In this document: positions 10,348-21,335 of the stretch, in pieces | Layout of the letters: each line of letters opens with the position of its first letter | How positions within the stretch are numbered: position 1 is the stretch's first letter | Assembly (NCBI GenBank): GCA_020465985.1 | Contig: JAANYP010002631.1 | Location: forward strand, 352,883 to 416,882 | From: Centrapalus pauciflorus | Taxonomy: Eukaryota; Streptophyta; Magnoliopsida; Asterales; Asteraceae | DNA length: 64,000 nt | Reading direction: 5' to 3' | The notes under the pieces: generated by a model | Databases searched by the model: none | What the model saw: the letters and a program-made list of their open reading frames with translations, nothing else | Told to the model about the DNA's origin: nothing | Translations under genes and position numbers: made by a program

Positions 10348-12430
10348 ATTCTTCTTTGATTGTAATTTGTAATGAACGGTATGAAGAGATGATGTCTGCC
10401 TCCTCTGCTTCCTCTTGGTCAATTTTCAAGACTGCAGACAAGCAGCAGGTCATGTAAGCCAGACAACTGAAAACTCCAGCCACATGTAATAATGATAATA
10501 ATAATATACTTGAAAACGGAGCGAATGTGGCGCAACAATTTGCCACGTAGAGACACTTAAGTTCACTCCCCACTCCCTCTAGCCGATATGATTGGATATC
10601 GGTTTATGTAGTCTATTTCTTTATGCATCACGTCTGTTATGACACCCTTGTCACAAAACCATCATTTATCACCCAGGATTAAACACTACATACAATACAT
10701 TAATGATCTGAAATACTTAGCACAATACAGGAAATTAATAGGTACATAATTAAAATACAAGTCATACATCCTAGGGTGTTACAAAGTTCCAGTCTAATCT
10801 CTACATACTCAATAATTATTACAAATCATCCCAAATATTACAACATTGTTTTCATATGTTTCAGTTATCAATTGAGCAGTAGGAATCTTCCAAGACTTCA
10901 AAAGTATGACCTAACGAGAAGGTCCGGCAGCGGATTTTTCTTATCCTGTAAAAATGTGAGCAACTACGGGGTAAGCAAAGCTTAGTGAGTACAGAGATTA
11001 TACATTCTACAGATATTTATGCAGCACACAAGAGTAACGCCGGCAACAAACCCCGTATACTCTCATCGTATACTCTCAGTTACAAATGGCTTGTCATGAT
11101 GTTTACGAATAACAATCAAGACGAGAAAAGCCCTGGTGACGTCATCATGGTTTAACTCAGTAGAAAAGGCAAGAGATCAAAGAAGCATTGTGGATTCTAG
11201 AATTATGGTTCTACGGGATAGTAGTAGACTATTTATGTTTCTTTGTTTAACAAATTGAATGACTTTGTTTTGGTTTGATTCAAATTGTAGTATTTTGTCT
11301 TGGTTTGAATTAAATTGTAGTACTTTATTTAATATTTTTTTGAGTAAACTATGTTGGTAAATATTTTTGTTTGATCAATGAGATGTATAATTATTACAAA
11401 ATATTATTTTGGTTTTGAATTAAAAATTGTTACAAAATAAATATGATTGCAAATAATAAAATATTTAATTATATAACTCTGTTGAACTCTCTGTTGTACC
11501 AAACAAGAGAAATGATTTTCTGTTATAATTCTCTGCTGAATTCTCTGTTCTACCAAACAGGTGAATCAATTTTCTTTCTCTAAACCAATTCCCTTTCTCC
11601 GCAATTCCATTCTCTGTGGTCATTTCTCCGCATTTCCATTCTCTGTACTAAACGCACCCTAAAGGTATCCCAAAAGTGTGTTTGTTATACTAGAAATTTG
11701 GGTCCCTTAACCCTCAACCTAATTTCGCCTCAACTGTGGCCGACTCGCCGAGTCAACCCAAACGACTCACCGAGTCGAGGTCCGAATTTCAGATCTCGGC
11801 CGGATTTCGATTGCACCAGAGTTATAACCCATCAATAGTTTGACCCGAGTTTGACCCATCCGAGTTTTGGGTCCAATCCGAAGTCGGTCCAATCCGAGTT
11901 CGGGTCCAATCACTTAGAAATTTTAAATGATCTTCATGTTGTTATTGGCGCCTCGCCGAGTCAACTTGCAGAAATGCAGGTCGCAACTTACGGGTTTTAC
12001 ACAAAAATTTGTCAAACTCATTTCTAATTACATGCAATCCGAAATAATGTTATATTAAACTAATTGGAGTGATTCTAACTCATTTTCTCCATCTATAACA
12101 TGTTATTATGTCCAGATTTAACCAAAATAGAGACTTTTTCTCAAAAACACAAAAACTAACAAATTTTCAGATTTCTTACCTTTTTGGACGATTTAACGAA
12201 CAATTTTTGTTTCTGAAGCTTTAAAGAACTTCAATTGATGTTTTCCAACTTGAATAACATACATGCAACATCTTTTAATCAGATTCAAAATCCGATTTTT
12301 ATATTTTAACTCTCAAATAAATCCCCCAAAACTTAGAAATAATTTCTTACCTTAATTTCCACCTGATTCTTGTTAATAACCAACTTTAATCCACGAATTT
12401 CTTCAATAATTTTCGAATTTCAGCAGATTG

Positions 12431-12433
<3 letters not shown>

Positions 12434-12463
<30 letters not shown>
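12434..12463. repeat. (GA)n microsatellite in an LTR
   Basis: About 30 bp of GA repeats within the minus-strand LTR, near its presumed transcribed leader. Confidence 0.85.
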
Positions 12464-12467
<4 letters not shown>

Positions 12468-12513
12468 AAGAGTTTGAAATGAAGAAATGAAAGACTTTTG
12501 GTCTTTTAATTAT

Positions 12514-13067
12514 GGGCTAAAGCTACACAATAGCAGTATACTTTTTAAGGTGTATCGATATAGTACGTGTACTTTTTATATTGTTAATATGATACCTTTA
12601 CTTTTTATGAACGATTATTTCGCCTAGCTTTGCGCAGTTGTAGAAGAATCGTTGGTACGAACTTGTTCACCGTTGGATCTGCGTGAAATTTGAGGAGAAG
12701 CTTCACAACACATACTTCTTCTATCTGGACGGTGGAGATCATCATTGGAGATTTCTACAGAGGTTTGTAGGTGTTTGAAGTTGGCTGTGCTATGTGATTT
12801 CTCCTACCAGGTTATCAAAAGGACGAGAAAGTGTATTTGATGTTTCAATTATGGAAATTTGAACATTAATAAAAAGAGAAATTTCACTCTTAACATGTAT
12901 AGCCAGTAACCGGTTACCAAAGGTATCATATTGGTATGAAAAAATGTAGTACACGTATCAAATTTGAACGATTCAGAAAGTACACGTGTAATATGAATAA
13001 TTAAAATAGTACACGTACCATATCGATACATTTTAAAAAGTACACAACTATTCTACGGCTTTAGCCC
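12514..13067. mobile_element. non-autonomous MULE inside the LTR
   Basis: A 554-bp element with inverted ends GGGCTAAAGC and GCTTTAGCCC; the arms continue to match through the GTATCGATATAGTACGTGTA region. It is flanked by a perfect 9-bp duplication TTTAATTAT (12505-12513 and 13068-13076), the Mutator-superfamily size. No transposase. It lies in the LTR close to where the related LTR at 51619 has its TATAAAAG motif. Confidence 0.85.
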
Positions 13068-13342
13068 TTTAATTATATCAATAGTTTCGGCTATTGACAC
13101 AAATAGCCCATCCACTTATCTGACTTTATTAAATAAAGTTTCCATCTTTATTTTATCATCACTAACACTTATAAATTAATCATACTTTCTTAATAAATTG
13201 AAATTCTAAAATTTCTTAATTTCTTAATATAACAACCAAATTTCCGAATACATAATTATCATTCATAATCCAACTTAATTACATTAGTTTGAAATTTTAA
13301 ACTAATTAACTTCAATTACAACATTTTTCCGAGGATGTTACA

Positions 13343-14262
13343 TCTATACATTTGACCTATAAATATTCATCTTTTTCCTAACCAATATTAATTGTCATGC
13401 AGTCAAAATCTCCTTTTTCAAGGTAAGAAATTGAATAAAGTAAAAAAAAAGTCAGATATTCTTGGAAATTAAATACAATAAAAAAATCAGATATTCCTCT
13501 TCAATGTGAGAAATTAATACAATATAAATGGTAATTTCTTTAACTAAAGGAAATTCAAATAGATTATAGTAATTTCTTCAATAAACTCCGGTCATTCCGA
13601 CTAAACTTCCAGCGACGACCACAGAACTTCCTGTGACGACTTGACAGTAAAGTTGAGGTATCAAAATCAAACACTACTTTATAGAAATCAAATACAAAGT
13701 TTTTTTTATTCAAATTCAAACTTCTATTCTGTAAAATAAATTCACCCCAACAAGTGGTTCTCTCACCTCTCTCTTATTATCTCTCTCTAAAATCATTATA
13801 TATAAATGAGAAGATTACAAGGTGAGGATAAATAGATTTTGAATTGGGTAAAGCAGATACAATTCAAAAAAAGAAAAAAGAAAACGGGTTCACAACAACA
13901 TAAACAAACACACACATACAACTTTTAACATATATATGTATCTATAGGTGTATGTGTGTGTGTGTGTGTGTATAGAAAGAGATAATATTCTGCTTTGACC
14001 AGATATTTGAGATTTTACACACACACACACACAAGATCTAGTGAGAGATGATATACCCTATATATCTATCTACCATCTCTATGTATGTATGATGTATCTA
14101 TAGCCCACCAATGAAAACCCTAGCTAGGTTTCTTGTTCTTTGTTTTTCTTTTTAGACTTTCCCAGAAAAACGAAGAGGTGGCGGTCGATAAGGCGGTGGC
14201 GGTGGCATGGTCTCCAACTCGAGAACGTCACAGACAGATAGCGCGTGAGAGAGAGGGCAGTG
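13343..14262. other. gene-free AT-rich DNA
   Basis: Contains short (TG)n and (CA)n tracts near 13950-14030 and a TATCTATC-rich stretch near 14050-14100. I see no gene, RNA or element boundary that I can support. Confidence 0.6.
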
Positions 14263-14266
14263 GCGT

Positions 14267-14315
<49 letters not shown>
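14263..14315. repeat. (GA)n tract at the gypsy insertion site, left side
   Basis: GA repeats run up to GAAAG at 14311-14315, the left copy of the gypsy target duplication. More GA repeats continue on the far side of the element at 19640-19772, so the retrotransposon split one purine-rich microsatellite region. Confidence 0.85.
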
Positions 14316-14815
14316 TGATGCAGGGTAGCAAATAGAAAACCAAAGATAATCCGTTGATTCCACGAATACCCGGAAGATCTTAACCAAACTCACGTTGATT
14401 CACAGGAATACCGCGAATTTGGCCTTCAAAATTGGTTCACACAAAGAACACAAATTTGGGAGAGAAAACTAAAGTTTCATAAAAATTGGAAGTGACCATC
14501 CAAGTTCACACATTACAATACTAAAAAGAAGCAGGAAAACATAAACGGGCCAAAATGATAATGGGCCAAACACACGGGCCAAAAAACTAAAGTGCAAACT
14601 GAAAGAAAAATAGAAAAATGCAAATTAAGTAGTCTTCGGGGCCTTTTTGGGCGAAAAGCACTATGGCGGTTTGCCAGCACGTCGGACCTGTCCATACGGT
14701 CGTTTTGATATATTATAAGCCCAAATCGGATACCCGAGGCCCAAGTTATGGCCATTTTAGTGAGCCAATGTGGTCATGGGCCTCCAAGTATTCTAAGGCC
14801 CGGTCTTCTGCATCA
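14316..14815 (-). repeat. 3' LTR of the CRM-like gypsy element
   Basis: 500 bp, TG...CA on both strands (TGATGCAGGGTAGC to CTGCATCA). The polyprotein ORF enters it and stops at 14746, about 70 bp inside. Confidence 0.92.
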
Positions 14816-17019
14816 TTCCCCCCTGGGTAGACAAAATTCGTCCTCGAATCTGCAACAGCTTCATCTTCAGAAGAGTCTCCATGAAAAGGCACCAAATGCT
14901 TAACATTGAACACGTCTGAACAGCGAATGTGACTTGGCAGCTTCAAACGATAAGCATTAGGGTTGATCTTCTCCAAAATCTCCACTGGTCCAATCTTCTT
15001 TGCTGACAGTTTGTTGTATTCACCCACCGGGAAACGGTCCTTAGTCAAAACTGCCCAAACAAAGTCACCGACCTCAAAATCGACATGCCTACGCCTTTGA
15101 TCCGCATCTTGTTTGTACTTGGCGTTAGCCCGAACCAAGTTATCATGCACAGCTTTATGAACCTCATGTAACCCAACAACGAAATCCTGCACTTTCTTTG
15201 GAACAGAACCTGAAACAGGGAGAGTCAGTAAATCCAATGGGCCTCGAGGCTGGGCCGAATACACCACTGCAAATGGGCTAAAACCAGTGCTTCTGTTAAT
15301 AGCATGATTATGAGCAAATTCAGCCTGACAAAGCTTTTGATCCCATGCCTTCACATGATCACCCACCAAACATCTCAAAAGGTTTCCAAGGGACCGATTC
15401 ACCACTTCAGTTTGCCCATCTGTTTGAGGATGATAGGCACTGCTGAAGTTGAGCTGCGTGTTAACTATTTTCCAGAAACTGCGCCAAAAGTGACTCAAAA
15501 ACCGAGTGTCCCGATCTGAAACAATAGAGGATGGCAATCCATGCAGACGATATACCTCCCGAAAGAACAACAAAGCCACATTAACTGCATCTGTCGTCTT
15601 CTTGCATGGTATAAAGTGAACCATCTTCGAAAAACGATCGACAACAACAAATATAGAATCATTACCACGCTGAGTACGAGGCAACCCCAGCACAAAGTCC
15701 ATGCTGATGTCCACACAAGGCTGTGAAGAGACAGGCAACGGCATATAGAGTCCAGCATTGGTGGCTGTTTTCTTGGAAGTCTGACAGATCCTACACCTTT
15801 TAACAAACTGGTCGACCTCTTTCCGAATAGTAGGCCAGAAATAAGAAGACTGCACCAACTGCAAAGTACGATCCCGGCCCACATGTCCTTCACATTGTAA
15901 CTCCCTGATAATGTGTAAACGAAGACTGGAATCAGAAATACACAATTGGTTCCCCTTGAAAAGAAAACCATCATGCACAACAAAATCTGATATTTTTCCA
16001 GAGCTGATATCCTGCAAAATAACAGAGAAGTATGGATCAACTTTAAGCTGCTCCATGATGGAGTCAAGCCCTGGTACACCAACCCGCATAGACACTAGCA
16101 GATTGCTCCTCCTACTCAATGCATCTGCCACCCGATTCGACACCCCAGATTTATGCTTCACCACAAAAGTAAACTTCTCCAAAAATGCCATCCACCTAGC
16201 ATGCTTGTGTGAAACCTTATCTTGGCTACGAATATGCCTCAAAGAGTCATGATCTGTGAACAACACAAACTCCTTGTGAAACAGGTAGTGTCGCCAATGT
16301 TTAACAGCTTGAACCACAACATAGAATTCTACATCATAAGTACTATAACGCAGCTTTGCTCCTGTCAACTTCTCACTGAAATAAGCTATGGGTCTCCCCC
16401 CTTGGCTCAAAACACCCCCAATGCCCACATGGGAAGCATCTGTGTGTAACTCAAACACCCGTGAGAAGTCAGGTAACACTAGCAATGGGGCTGATGTAAG
16501 TCGCTCCTTGATCAACTGAAAAGCAGAGTCGGCCCCCTCAGTCCAAGTAAAGGACTTCCCTTTCATACAATCAGTCACTGGTGCCATGATGGAACTGAAG
16601 TGTGGTATGAACCTCCTGTAAAAAGATGCAAGACCATGAAAGCCTCTCACCTCAGTTATTGACTTGGGAGTTGGACAATGCCTCACAACATCAACCTTGG
16701 ACTCATCCACCTGTATACCCTCCCCAGAAACAACATACCCCAAAAACAGCACCTTGGGTACCATAAACACACACTTCTTCTCAGCTGCATACAAACTATC
16801 CCTACGAAGTAAGGTCAAAACCTGCCGCACATGACCCACATGCTCATCAAAGCTAGCACTGTAGATAAGGATATCATCAAAATAAACAACCACAAATCTA
16901 CCAATATCAGGTCTAAACAACTGGTTCATCACTCGCATAAATGTACTAGGAGCATTCGACAAACCAAAAGGCATAACCAGCCATTCATACAATCCTTCAC
17001 GAGTCTTAAATGTTGTTTT
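14746..17019 (-). pseudogene. gypsy pol: reverse transcriptase (main part), RNase H, integrase
   Basis: The open stretch downstream of the TGA at 17020-17022 runs about 757 codons. In order: reverse transcriptase with MPFGLSNAPSTF and the catalytic VVVYFDDILIYS; RNase H with ELHTDASHVGIGGVLSQ; the integrase HHCC zinc region (EGHVGRD to CRICQTSKK); and the integrase core with MDFVLGLP, IVSDRDTRF and DGQTEVVNRSLGN, so the D, D and E residues are present. The C-terminus has KIGPVEILEKINPNAYRLKL, then DSRTNFVYPGGNDAED, and ends inside the 3' LTR. No chromodomain of the classical type is evident. Domain-level residues look intact downstream of the TGA; the break is upstream in reverse transcriptase. 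Confidence 0.9.
14816..14828 (-). other. polypurine tract of the gypsy element
   Basis: On the minus strand ACCCAGGGGGGAA lies directly before the TG of the 3' LTR, where plus-strand DNA synthesis is primed in this class. Confidence 0.75.
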
Positions 17020-17814
17020 TCACTCATCACCAGGCCTAAGCCTTATCTGATAGTACCCACTCTTTAAATCCAGTTTAGTGAACACAGAAGCACCACTAAG
17101 TTGATCAAGTAAATCATCAAGTCTAGGAATAGGAAAACGATACCTCACTGTGATCTTGTTGATGGCACGACTATCAACACACATACGCCATGTCCCATCT
17201 TTCTTGGGAGTTAACAAAGCAGGGACATCACAAGGACTCATACTCTCCCTGACATGTCCTTTGGAAACCAACTTCTCAACCTGTCGGCGCAACTCCTCAT
17301 GTTCGGTAGGACTCATCCTGTAGTGAGGTCTATTGGGCAACTGGGCACCTGGTTCCAAATCAATGTGATGTTGGATGTCACGTAGAGGTGGCAAACCATC
17401 AGGGAGCTCTGCTGGAAACACATCATGAAACTCATCAAGTAAAGGGACCATAGCATCGGGAACTGCAACCTCCCCAACTATCTCTTTCCCTATCAACACA
17501 AACACATTATCTGTCTCACTCAATTCATCCTCAAATTGAGCAAGGGTCAAAAGGGTTCCCGAGGGCTTCCTGACCAACTCCTTCGGCTTATTAGGAACCA
17601 AAGTTATCTTCACCCCACCAAACAGGAAACTATAAGTATTGGTCCGCCCCTTATGTTCAATCTCACGGTCATACTCCCATGGCCTACCCAACAATAAGTG
17701 GCAAGCATCCATAACAACAACATCACACCATACATTGTCCTTATAAGTTTTACCAACAGAAAATGAAACAAGAGCTCGTTTAGACACTGTTACCTCACCA
17801 CCTTTCTTCAACCA
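17020..17814 (-). pseudogene. gypsy pol: end of protease and start of reverse transcriptase
   Basis: The reading frame between the TAG at 17815-17817 and the TGA at 17020-17022; both stops lie in the same frame as their neighbours. It begins WLKKGGEVTVSKRALVSFSV, carries the protease tail LLLGRPWEYDREIEH, a linker (VFPAELPDGLPPLRDIQHHI) and the first reverse-transcriptase motifs (KKDGTWRMCVDSRAINKIT, FTKLDLKSGYYQIRL). The TGA falls immediately after RPGDE, at a position that is usually tryptophan in the family. That stop would remove the catalytic YFDD box from any product. Confidence 0.88.
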
Positions 17815-18429
17815 CTAAAGCTTGTAGGGCTTGGGGTGACTTTCTGTTTTCAAGGACAACTTTTGAACTGCTTCCTCAGACACCAGATTATCACAACTCC
17901 CTGAATCAATGACAAAAGTGCAAACCCTACCCAAGATGGTACACGTGGACTGGAAAATGTTGTGCTTCAGCCAATCCTCATCAGTAGCTTTTGGAGTGAA
18001 GCAAGAACGCCTCACCACCAGATTCACACCCACATCTCCAGACACATATTCTTCCTTCTGCTCAACTTCCTCATCATACATTGGACCTCCATCATAACCA
18101 TCATTCTCTTCCTGCTCCCAGTCCTCCTCAGCGAACATGGTTCTTTTGCCAGCCCTTTTACTCTCGGACTGTCGATGGCCAAGTTCACCACATGTAAAAC
18201 ACTTAAGTCCCCCGCTACCAATACCCCGTGAAGTCGAACCAACACTAACACCCCCTGGTCTCGGTTGATTAGGCACCGAGCGTGGTGTTACAACTCCCGA
18301 TCCAGAATTTCCCCCACCAAAACCAGTGGAAGTCGAACCAACTCCCCGACGGTTCTGCTTCTCCAAAACCAGCGCCCTTTGGTATGCATCAGAAACGGAT
18401 ATCGGATCAAACAGATTCACCGAGTCCAT
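17815..18429 (-). pseudogene. gypsy gag zinc knuckle and protease
   Basis: A 204-residue open stretch. It contains a CCHC-like knuckle written CFTCGELGHRQSES, in which the last cysteine position is serine. An acidic linker follows (EEDWEQEENDGYDGG), then the aspartic protease active site VCTFVIDSGSCDNLV. It ends at the in-frame TAG at 17815. It overlaps nothing and sits in a different frame from the gag stretch upstream, so a one-base frameshift lies near 18441-18460. A missing Cys in the knuckle would be expected to weaken RNA binding. Confidence 0.85.
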
Positions 18430-18440
18430 AATCTGAACCC

Positions 18441-19103
18441 TTAATCCGCAGTGTAGCGGGCCACAAGTTGTTCTTCCGTCTCTTGAATATCATTCCGAGA
18501 GATCAACTGGTAGATATCAGTCGTGTAATCATCCACCGATCGTGCCCCTTGTCGCAAATTCTGGAGCCTTTGGTACATCAACCGTTGAAAATTATGGGGT
18601 AGAAAGTTGGACCGTAGTGACTTTTTCATCTTCCTCCATGTCTCGATCCTCGGTTTCCCAAGCCTGGTTCGAGTTAACTTCAATTGTTGCCACCACGCAG
18701 AAGCCCTACCACGAAGTCTTGTGGCGATCAAAGAAACCCTTTTGTTTTCCGGCACCTCTTTAAATTCAAAAACCTCTTCCACGGTAGCCAACCAGTCAAT
18801 AAAACCCTCTGGATTCAGACTAACCCCATCAAACTCTGGGATATCAATCTTCATTCCAGCCACCCAACGCCTGTTATCATCCCTACGATGATTGTTCCTC
18901 GGCCGCCCCTCCGATTCATCATCGGAAGACGAACGCTCACCTGCAAACGGATTATCTCCTTCATCATCGTGACCACGATTCATCATTTCCGCCATCCGAT
19001 TGGTCAGTTGATCGACCATCTGATCCAATCGCTGGTCCATCCGTGCCATAAGTCGCTCCTCCATCTCCATTTCGTGCACTGGTCTCTGTCTTCGTGGAGG
19101 CAT
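18441..19103 (-). pseudogene. gypsy gag (capsid region)
   Basis: Starts at ATG 19103 (MPPRRQRPVHEMEMEE). The frame is open further upstream but without an ATG. It holds a charged N-terminal coiled-coil-like stretch, an acidic/Arg-rich linker, and the plant retrotransposon gag capsid core: GFIDWLATVEEVFEFKEVP, LRGRASAWWQQLK and LRSNFLPHNFQRLMYQRLQ. It ends at TAA 18441 right after the RYTAD segment, where the frame slips by one base relative to the knuckle/protease stretch. The core resembles gag of CRM-type chromoviruses more than of Tat/Athila elements. Confidence 0.88.
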
Positions 19104-19117
19104 TTCGAACAGGATGT

Positions 19118-19134
19118 TCGACTTTGATACCAAC
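19118..19134 (-). other. primer-binding site of the gypsy element
   Basis: On the minus strand TTGGTATCAAAGTC lies directly after the 5' LTR. It resembles the complement of the initiator-tRNA-Met 3' end (TGGTATCAGAGC) with mismatches. Confidence 0.75.
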
Positions 19135-19639
19135 TGATGCAGCGTAGCAAATAGAAAACCAAAGATAATCCGTTGATTCCACGAATACCCGGAAGATCTT
19201 AACCAAACTCACGTTGATTCACAGGAATACCGCGAATTTGGCCTTCAAAATTGGTTCACACAAAGAACACAAATTTGGGAAAGAAAACTGAAGTTTCATA
19301 AAAATTGGAAGTGACCATCCAAGTTCACACATTACAATACTAAAAAGAAGCAGGAAAACATAAACGGGCCAAAATGATAATGGGCCAAACACACGGGCCA
19401 AAAAACTAAAGTCCAAACTGAAAGAAAAATAGAAAAATGCAAATTAAGTAGTCTTCGGGGCCCTTTTTGGGCGAAAAGCAGGGCCCACGGCGGTTTGCCA
19501 GCACGTCGGGCCTGTCCATACGGTCGTTTTGATATATTATAAGCCCAAATCAGATACCCGAGGCCCAAGTTATGGCCATTTTAGTGAGCCAATGTGGTCA
19601 TGGGCCTCCAAGTATTCTAAGGCCCGGTCTTCTGCATCA
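19135..19639 (-). repeat. 5' LTR of the CRM-like gypsy element
   Basis: 505 bp, TGATGCAGCGTAGC to TTCTGCATCA, matching the 3' LTR with about ten differences, including a short indel/replacement around GAAAAGCA (near 14657 and 19477). Confidence 0.92.
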
Positions 19640-19672
19640 GAAAGAGAGAGGCGGTGGCGATGGCGGTGACAG

Positions 19673-19718
<46 letters not shown>

Positions 19719-19740
19719 TGTGGCGGTGGATGTGACAAAG

Positions 19741-19772
<32 letters not shown>
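19640..19772. repeat. (GA)n tracts, right side of the gypsy insertion
   Basis: Purine-rich GA repeats at 19683-19715 and 19742-19772, separated by GGTGGYGGTGAC-like spacers that also occur left of the insertion near 14180-14270. Confidence 0.85.
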
Positions 19773-19778
<6 letters not shown>

Positions 19779-20011
19779 TGGCGGTGGCTATGACAGTGAG
19801 TGAGAGAGATGAAGACCCGTCATCGCCAGCGTCGATGAGGGGTTGCGGCCGGATCTTGAATTAGATAGAAAGTTAGAGTAGAGAGACAGTACGAAGAAAA
19901 GGGTTTTGATTGTCAATACCCTAGACATTTTGTGTAGCCTTTGTTTTCATGCATAATGAAAGGACAGTCAGTTATAGGTGGGCACTAAAATGTCTTAAAT
20001 TGACAATTAAT

Positions 20012-20229
20012 GAATTGATTTGCCCGCGTGTGATCGTTACTGATAGAGATCTGGTGTTAATGAAGGCATGTGAAGAAATGCATGTGAAGAAGTTTTTCCA
20101 GAAAGTAATCGCTTAATTTGTAGATTGCATATATTCAATGACGTAACAAAGCATTGTCGGCCGCGTATCAGTTCACAAAAGACTTGAGGCTGCTTTCATG
20201 CAAAATGGACAGATCTAGTTCGGTCTCCA
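20012..20229 (+). pseudogene. MULE transposase remnant, part 1
   Basis: Reads CPRVIVTDRDLVLMKACEEM followed by stops and frame changes, with HKRLEAAFMQNGQI just before the solo LTR. The VIVTDRD...LM pattern is the core of Mutator-like/FAR1-related transposases. It is cut by the solo LTR at 20234. Later parts of a transposase of the same family appear at 24041-24700, so these may be halves of one former gene. Confidence 0.6.
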
Positions 20230-20782
20230 ACATTGTGACATCCGACATTAAACTAGGTTAGCAACTATGACCTAATCAGTATTTATCAGCCAATTATAAC
20301 CTAATCAGTGGTCATTAACAATTAATCAAAGTAATTAACAATGATCATAAGGAAATTCAACTCAATTAGAATCAATTTTATCGGTGCGATGAATCGGCAA
20401 ATCAATTAATCCGATCGATTTACGATATGAAAGATTACTTCAACTAAGTACATAATTAAATTATGATTAGTGACACTAATCATACCCTAATACAATTACT
20501 TAACATTAATTATGCAAGACTAAAACAATTCATTAAAACAATGCATTCATAAGTATTTATGAATTTACAAAAAAAGGAAAATACAAGAATACATTTTGAA
20601 ATACTTTTATACAAAAAAATACACCATAATACCCTCTATGTAGGCCAGCCAAGGAAGGACACAAGAACCTTGAAATACATTTTTTTTCCTCAGCATATCA
20701 AAATCAAATCCTCCTCTTTCATTTCAAATAAGATCTCATACTCAACCTTCACATCCACCATCATCACAAAGATATTTTCCTC

Positions 20783-20797
20783 CTCTATAAATAGAGA
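20783..20797 (+). promoter_or_regulatory. TATA box of the outer solo LTR
   Basis: CCTCTATAAATAGAG is a textbook plant TATA context. The nested solo LTR inserted only a few bases downstream (target duplication 20800-20804), separating the box from its likely start site. Confidence 0.6.
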
Positions 20798-20804
20798 GCA
20801 TTTC

Positions 20805-21335
20805 TGATGCAGCGTAGCAAATGGAAATATAGACTATTCTGTTTATTTAAAGAATTCCAGAACAATCTCTACCAAAAGTTTGTTGATTCCGTGGAATGCC
20901 AAACGATTAGGCTTCAAACAACCGATTTTGAACTCGGAAATTTGGAAAAAGAGAAAATTTCTTAATTCATAAACTGTCTTCATACATAAGTTCAACACAC
21001 CTTAAAAAGAAACAGGAAACTTAAAACGGGTCAAATAACCCATCGGGTCGACCCAGGAAACAAAAATAAAAACCCAAATAACCGATAAAATTCATAAAAA
21101 AAGCCCATAACTCTCATTTCGGGTCGAATTTGGGCCGAACGGCTGGGCAAACCACCTTCGGCAATCTGTCATTGCGTGGAGCTTGAACTAACGGTCGTCT
21201 GGACACCTGATTCGCCCCAAACGGAGACCCGAGTCAAAAGTTAGGGTCGTTTCCATTTAGCCCTTTTTATTACGGGCCCTATTTTGGGCCTCCAGAAAGA
21301 GAATGACCCGATCCTCTACACTTTGGCCTGCATCA
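20805..21335. mobile_element. solo LTR related to the CRM-like element
   Basis: 531 bp from TGATGCAGCGTAGCAAAT to GGCCTGCATCA, with a perfect 5-bp target duplication ATTTC at 20800-20804 and 21336-21340. The first 18 bases and last 8 match the LTR ends of the 14316-19639 element; the middle is diverged but shares the layout (GTTGATTCC.G..GAAT, GGTCGTTT.GA). It is in the same sequence orientation as those LTRs are written here, implying minus-strand polarity. Confidence 0.85.

Larger units (their letters stand above)
10635..13342 (-). mobile_element. gypsy-type LTR (minus strand), interrupted by a MULE
   Basis: On the minus strand the sequence begins TGTAACATCCTCGG at 13342 and proceeds to about 10635-10640 near GGGTGTCA. 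Its first part matches the plus-strand LTR that starts at 51619, including the stretch around AATAGCCGAAA. It contains tandem ACTCGCCGAGTC/GACTCACCGAG motifs near 11740-11780 and a CTCACTAAGCTTTGCTTACC segment near 10970-10990. No internal region or protein domain adjoins it, so it is a solo or truncated LTR. I found no matching 5-bp duplication, and the lower end is approximate. The block 11200-11665, ending ACTAAACGCACCCTAAAG, may be a further small insertion. Confidence 0.6.
14316..19639 (-). mobile_element. full-length Ty3/gypsy chromovirus, CRM-like
   Basis: Complete LTR retrotransposon of 5,324 bp, transcribed on the minus strand. The LTRs (14316-14815 and 19135-19639) begin TGATGCAG and end CTGCATCA. 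A perfect 5-bp target duplication GAAAG flanks it (14311-14315 and 19640-19644). It has a primer-binding site, a purine tract, and gag, protease, reverse transcriptase, RNase H and integrase in gypsy order. The coding region runs into the 3' LTR, a trait I associate with CRM-type centromeric chromoviruses. It is inactivated by one frameshift and two stops. By eye the LTRs differ at about ten places, suggesting a fairly recent insertion. The superfamily is certain; the CRM lineage is inference. Confidence 0.9.

Noticed and set aside
11200..11665. A MITE with ACTAAACGCACCC end inside the minus-strand LTR
   Set aside because: Only the right terminus is convincing; no left inverted partner or target duplication was found.
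14133..14393. ORFs with Ser-Leu or Arg-Glu repeats
   Set aside because: Products of the GA/CT microsatellite.
15495..16082. 195-codon ORF antisense or out of frame to gypsy pol
   Set aside because: Shadow of the pol frame; the pol frame has all catalytic motifs.
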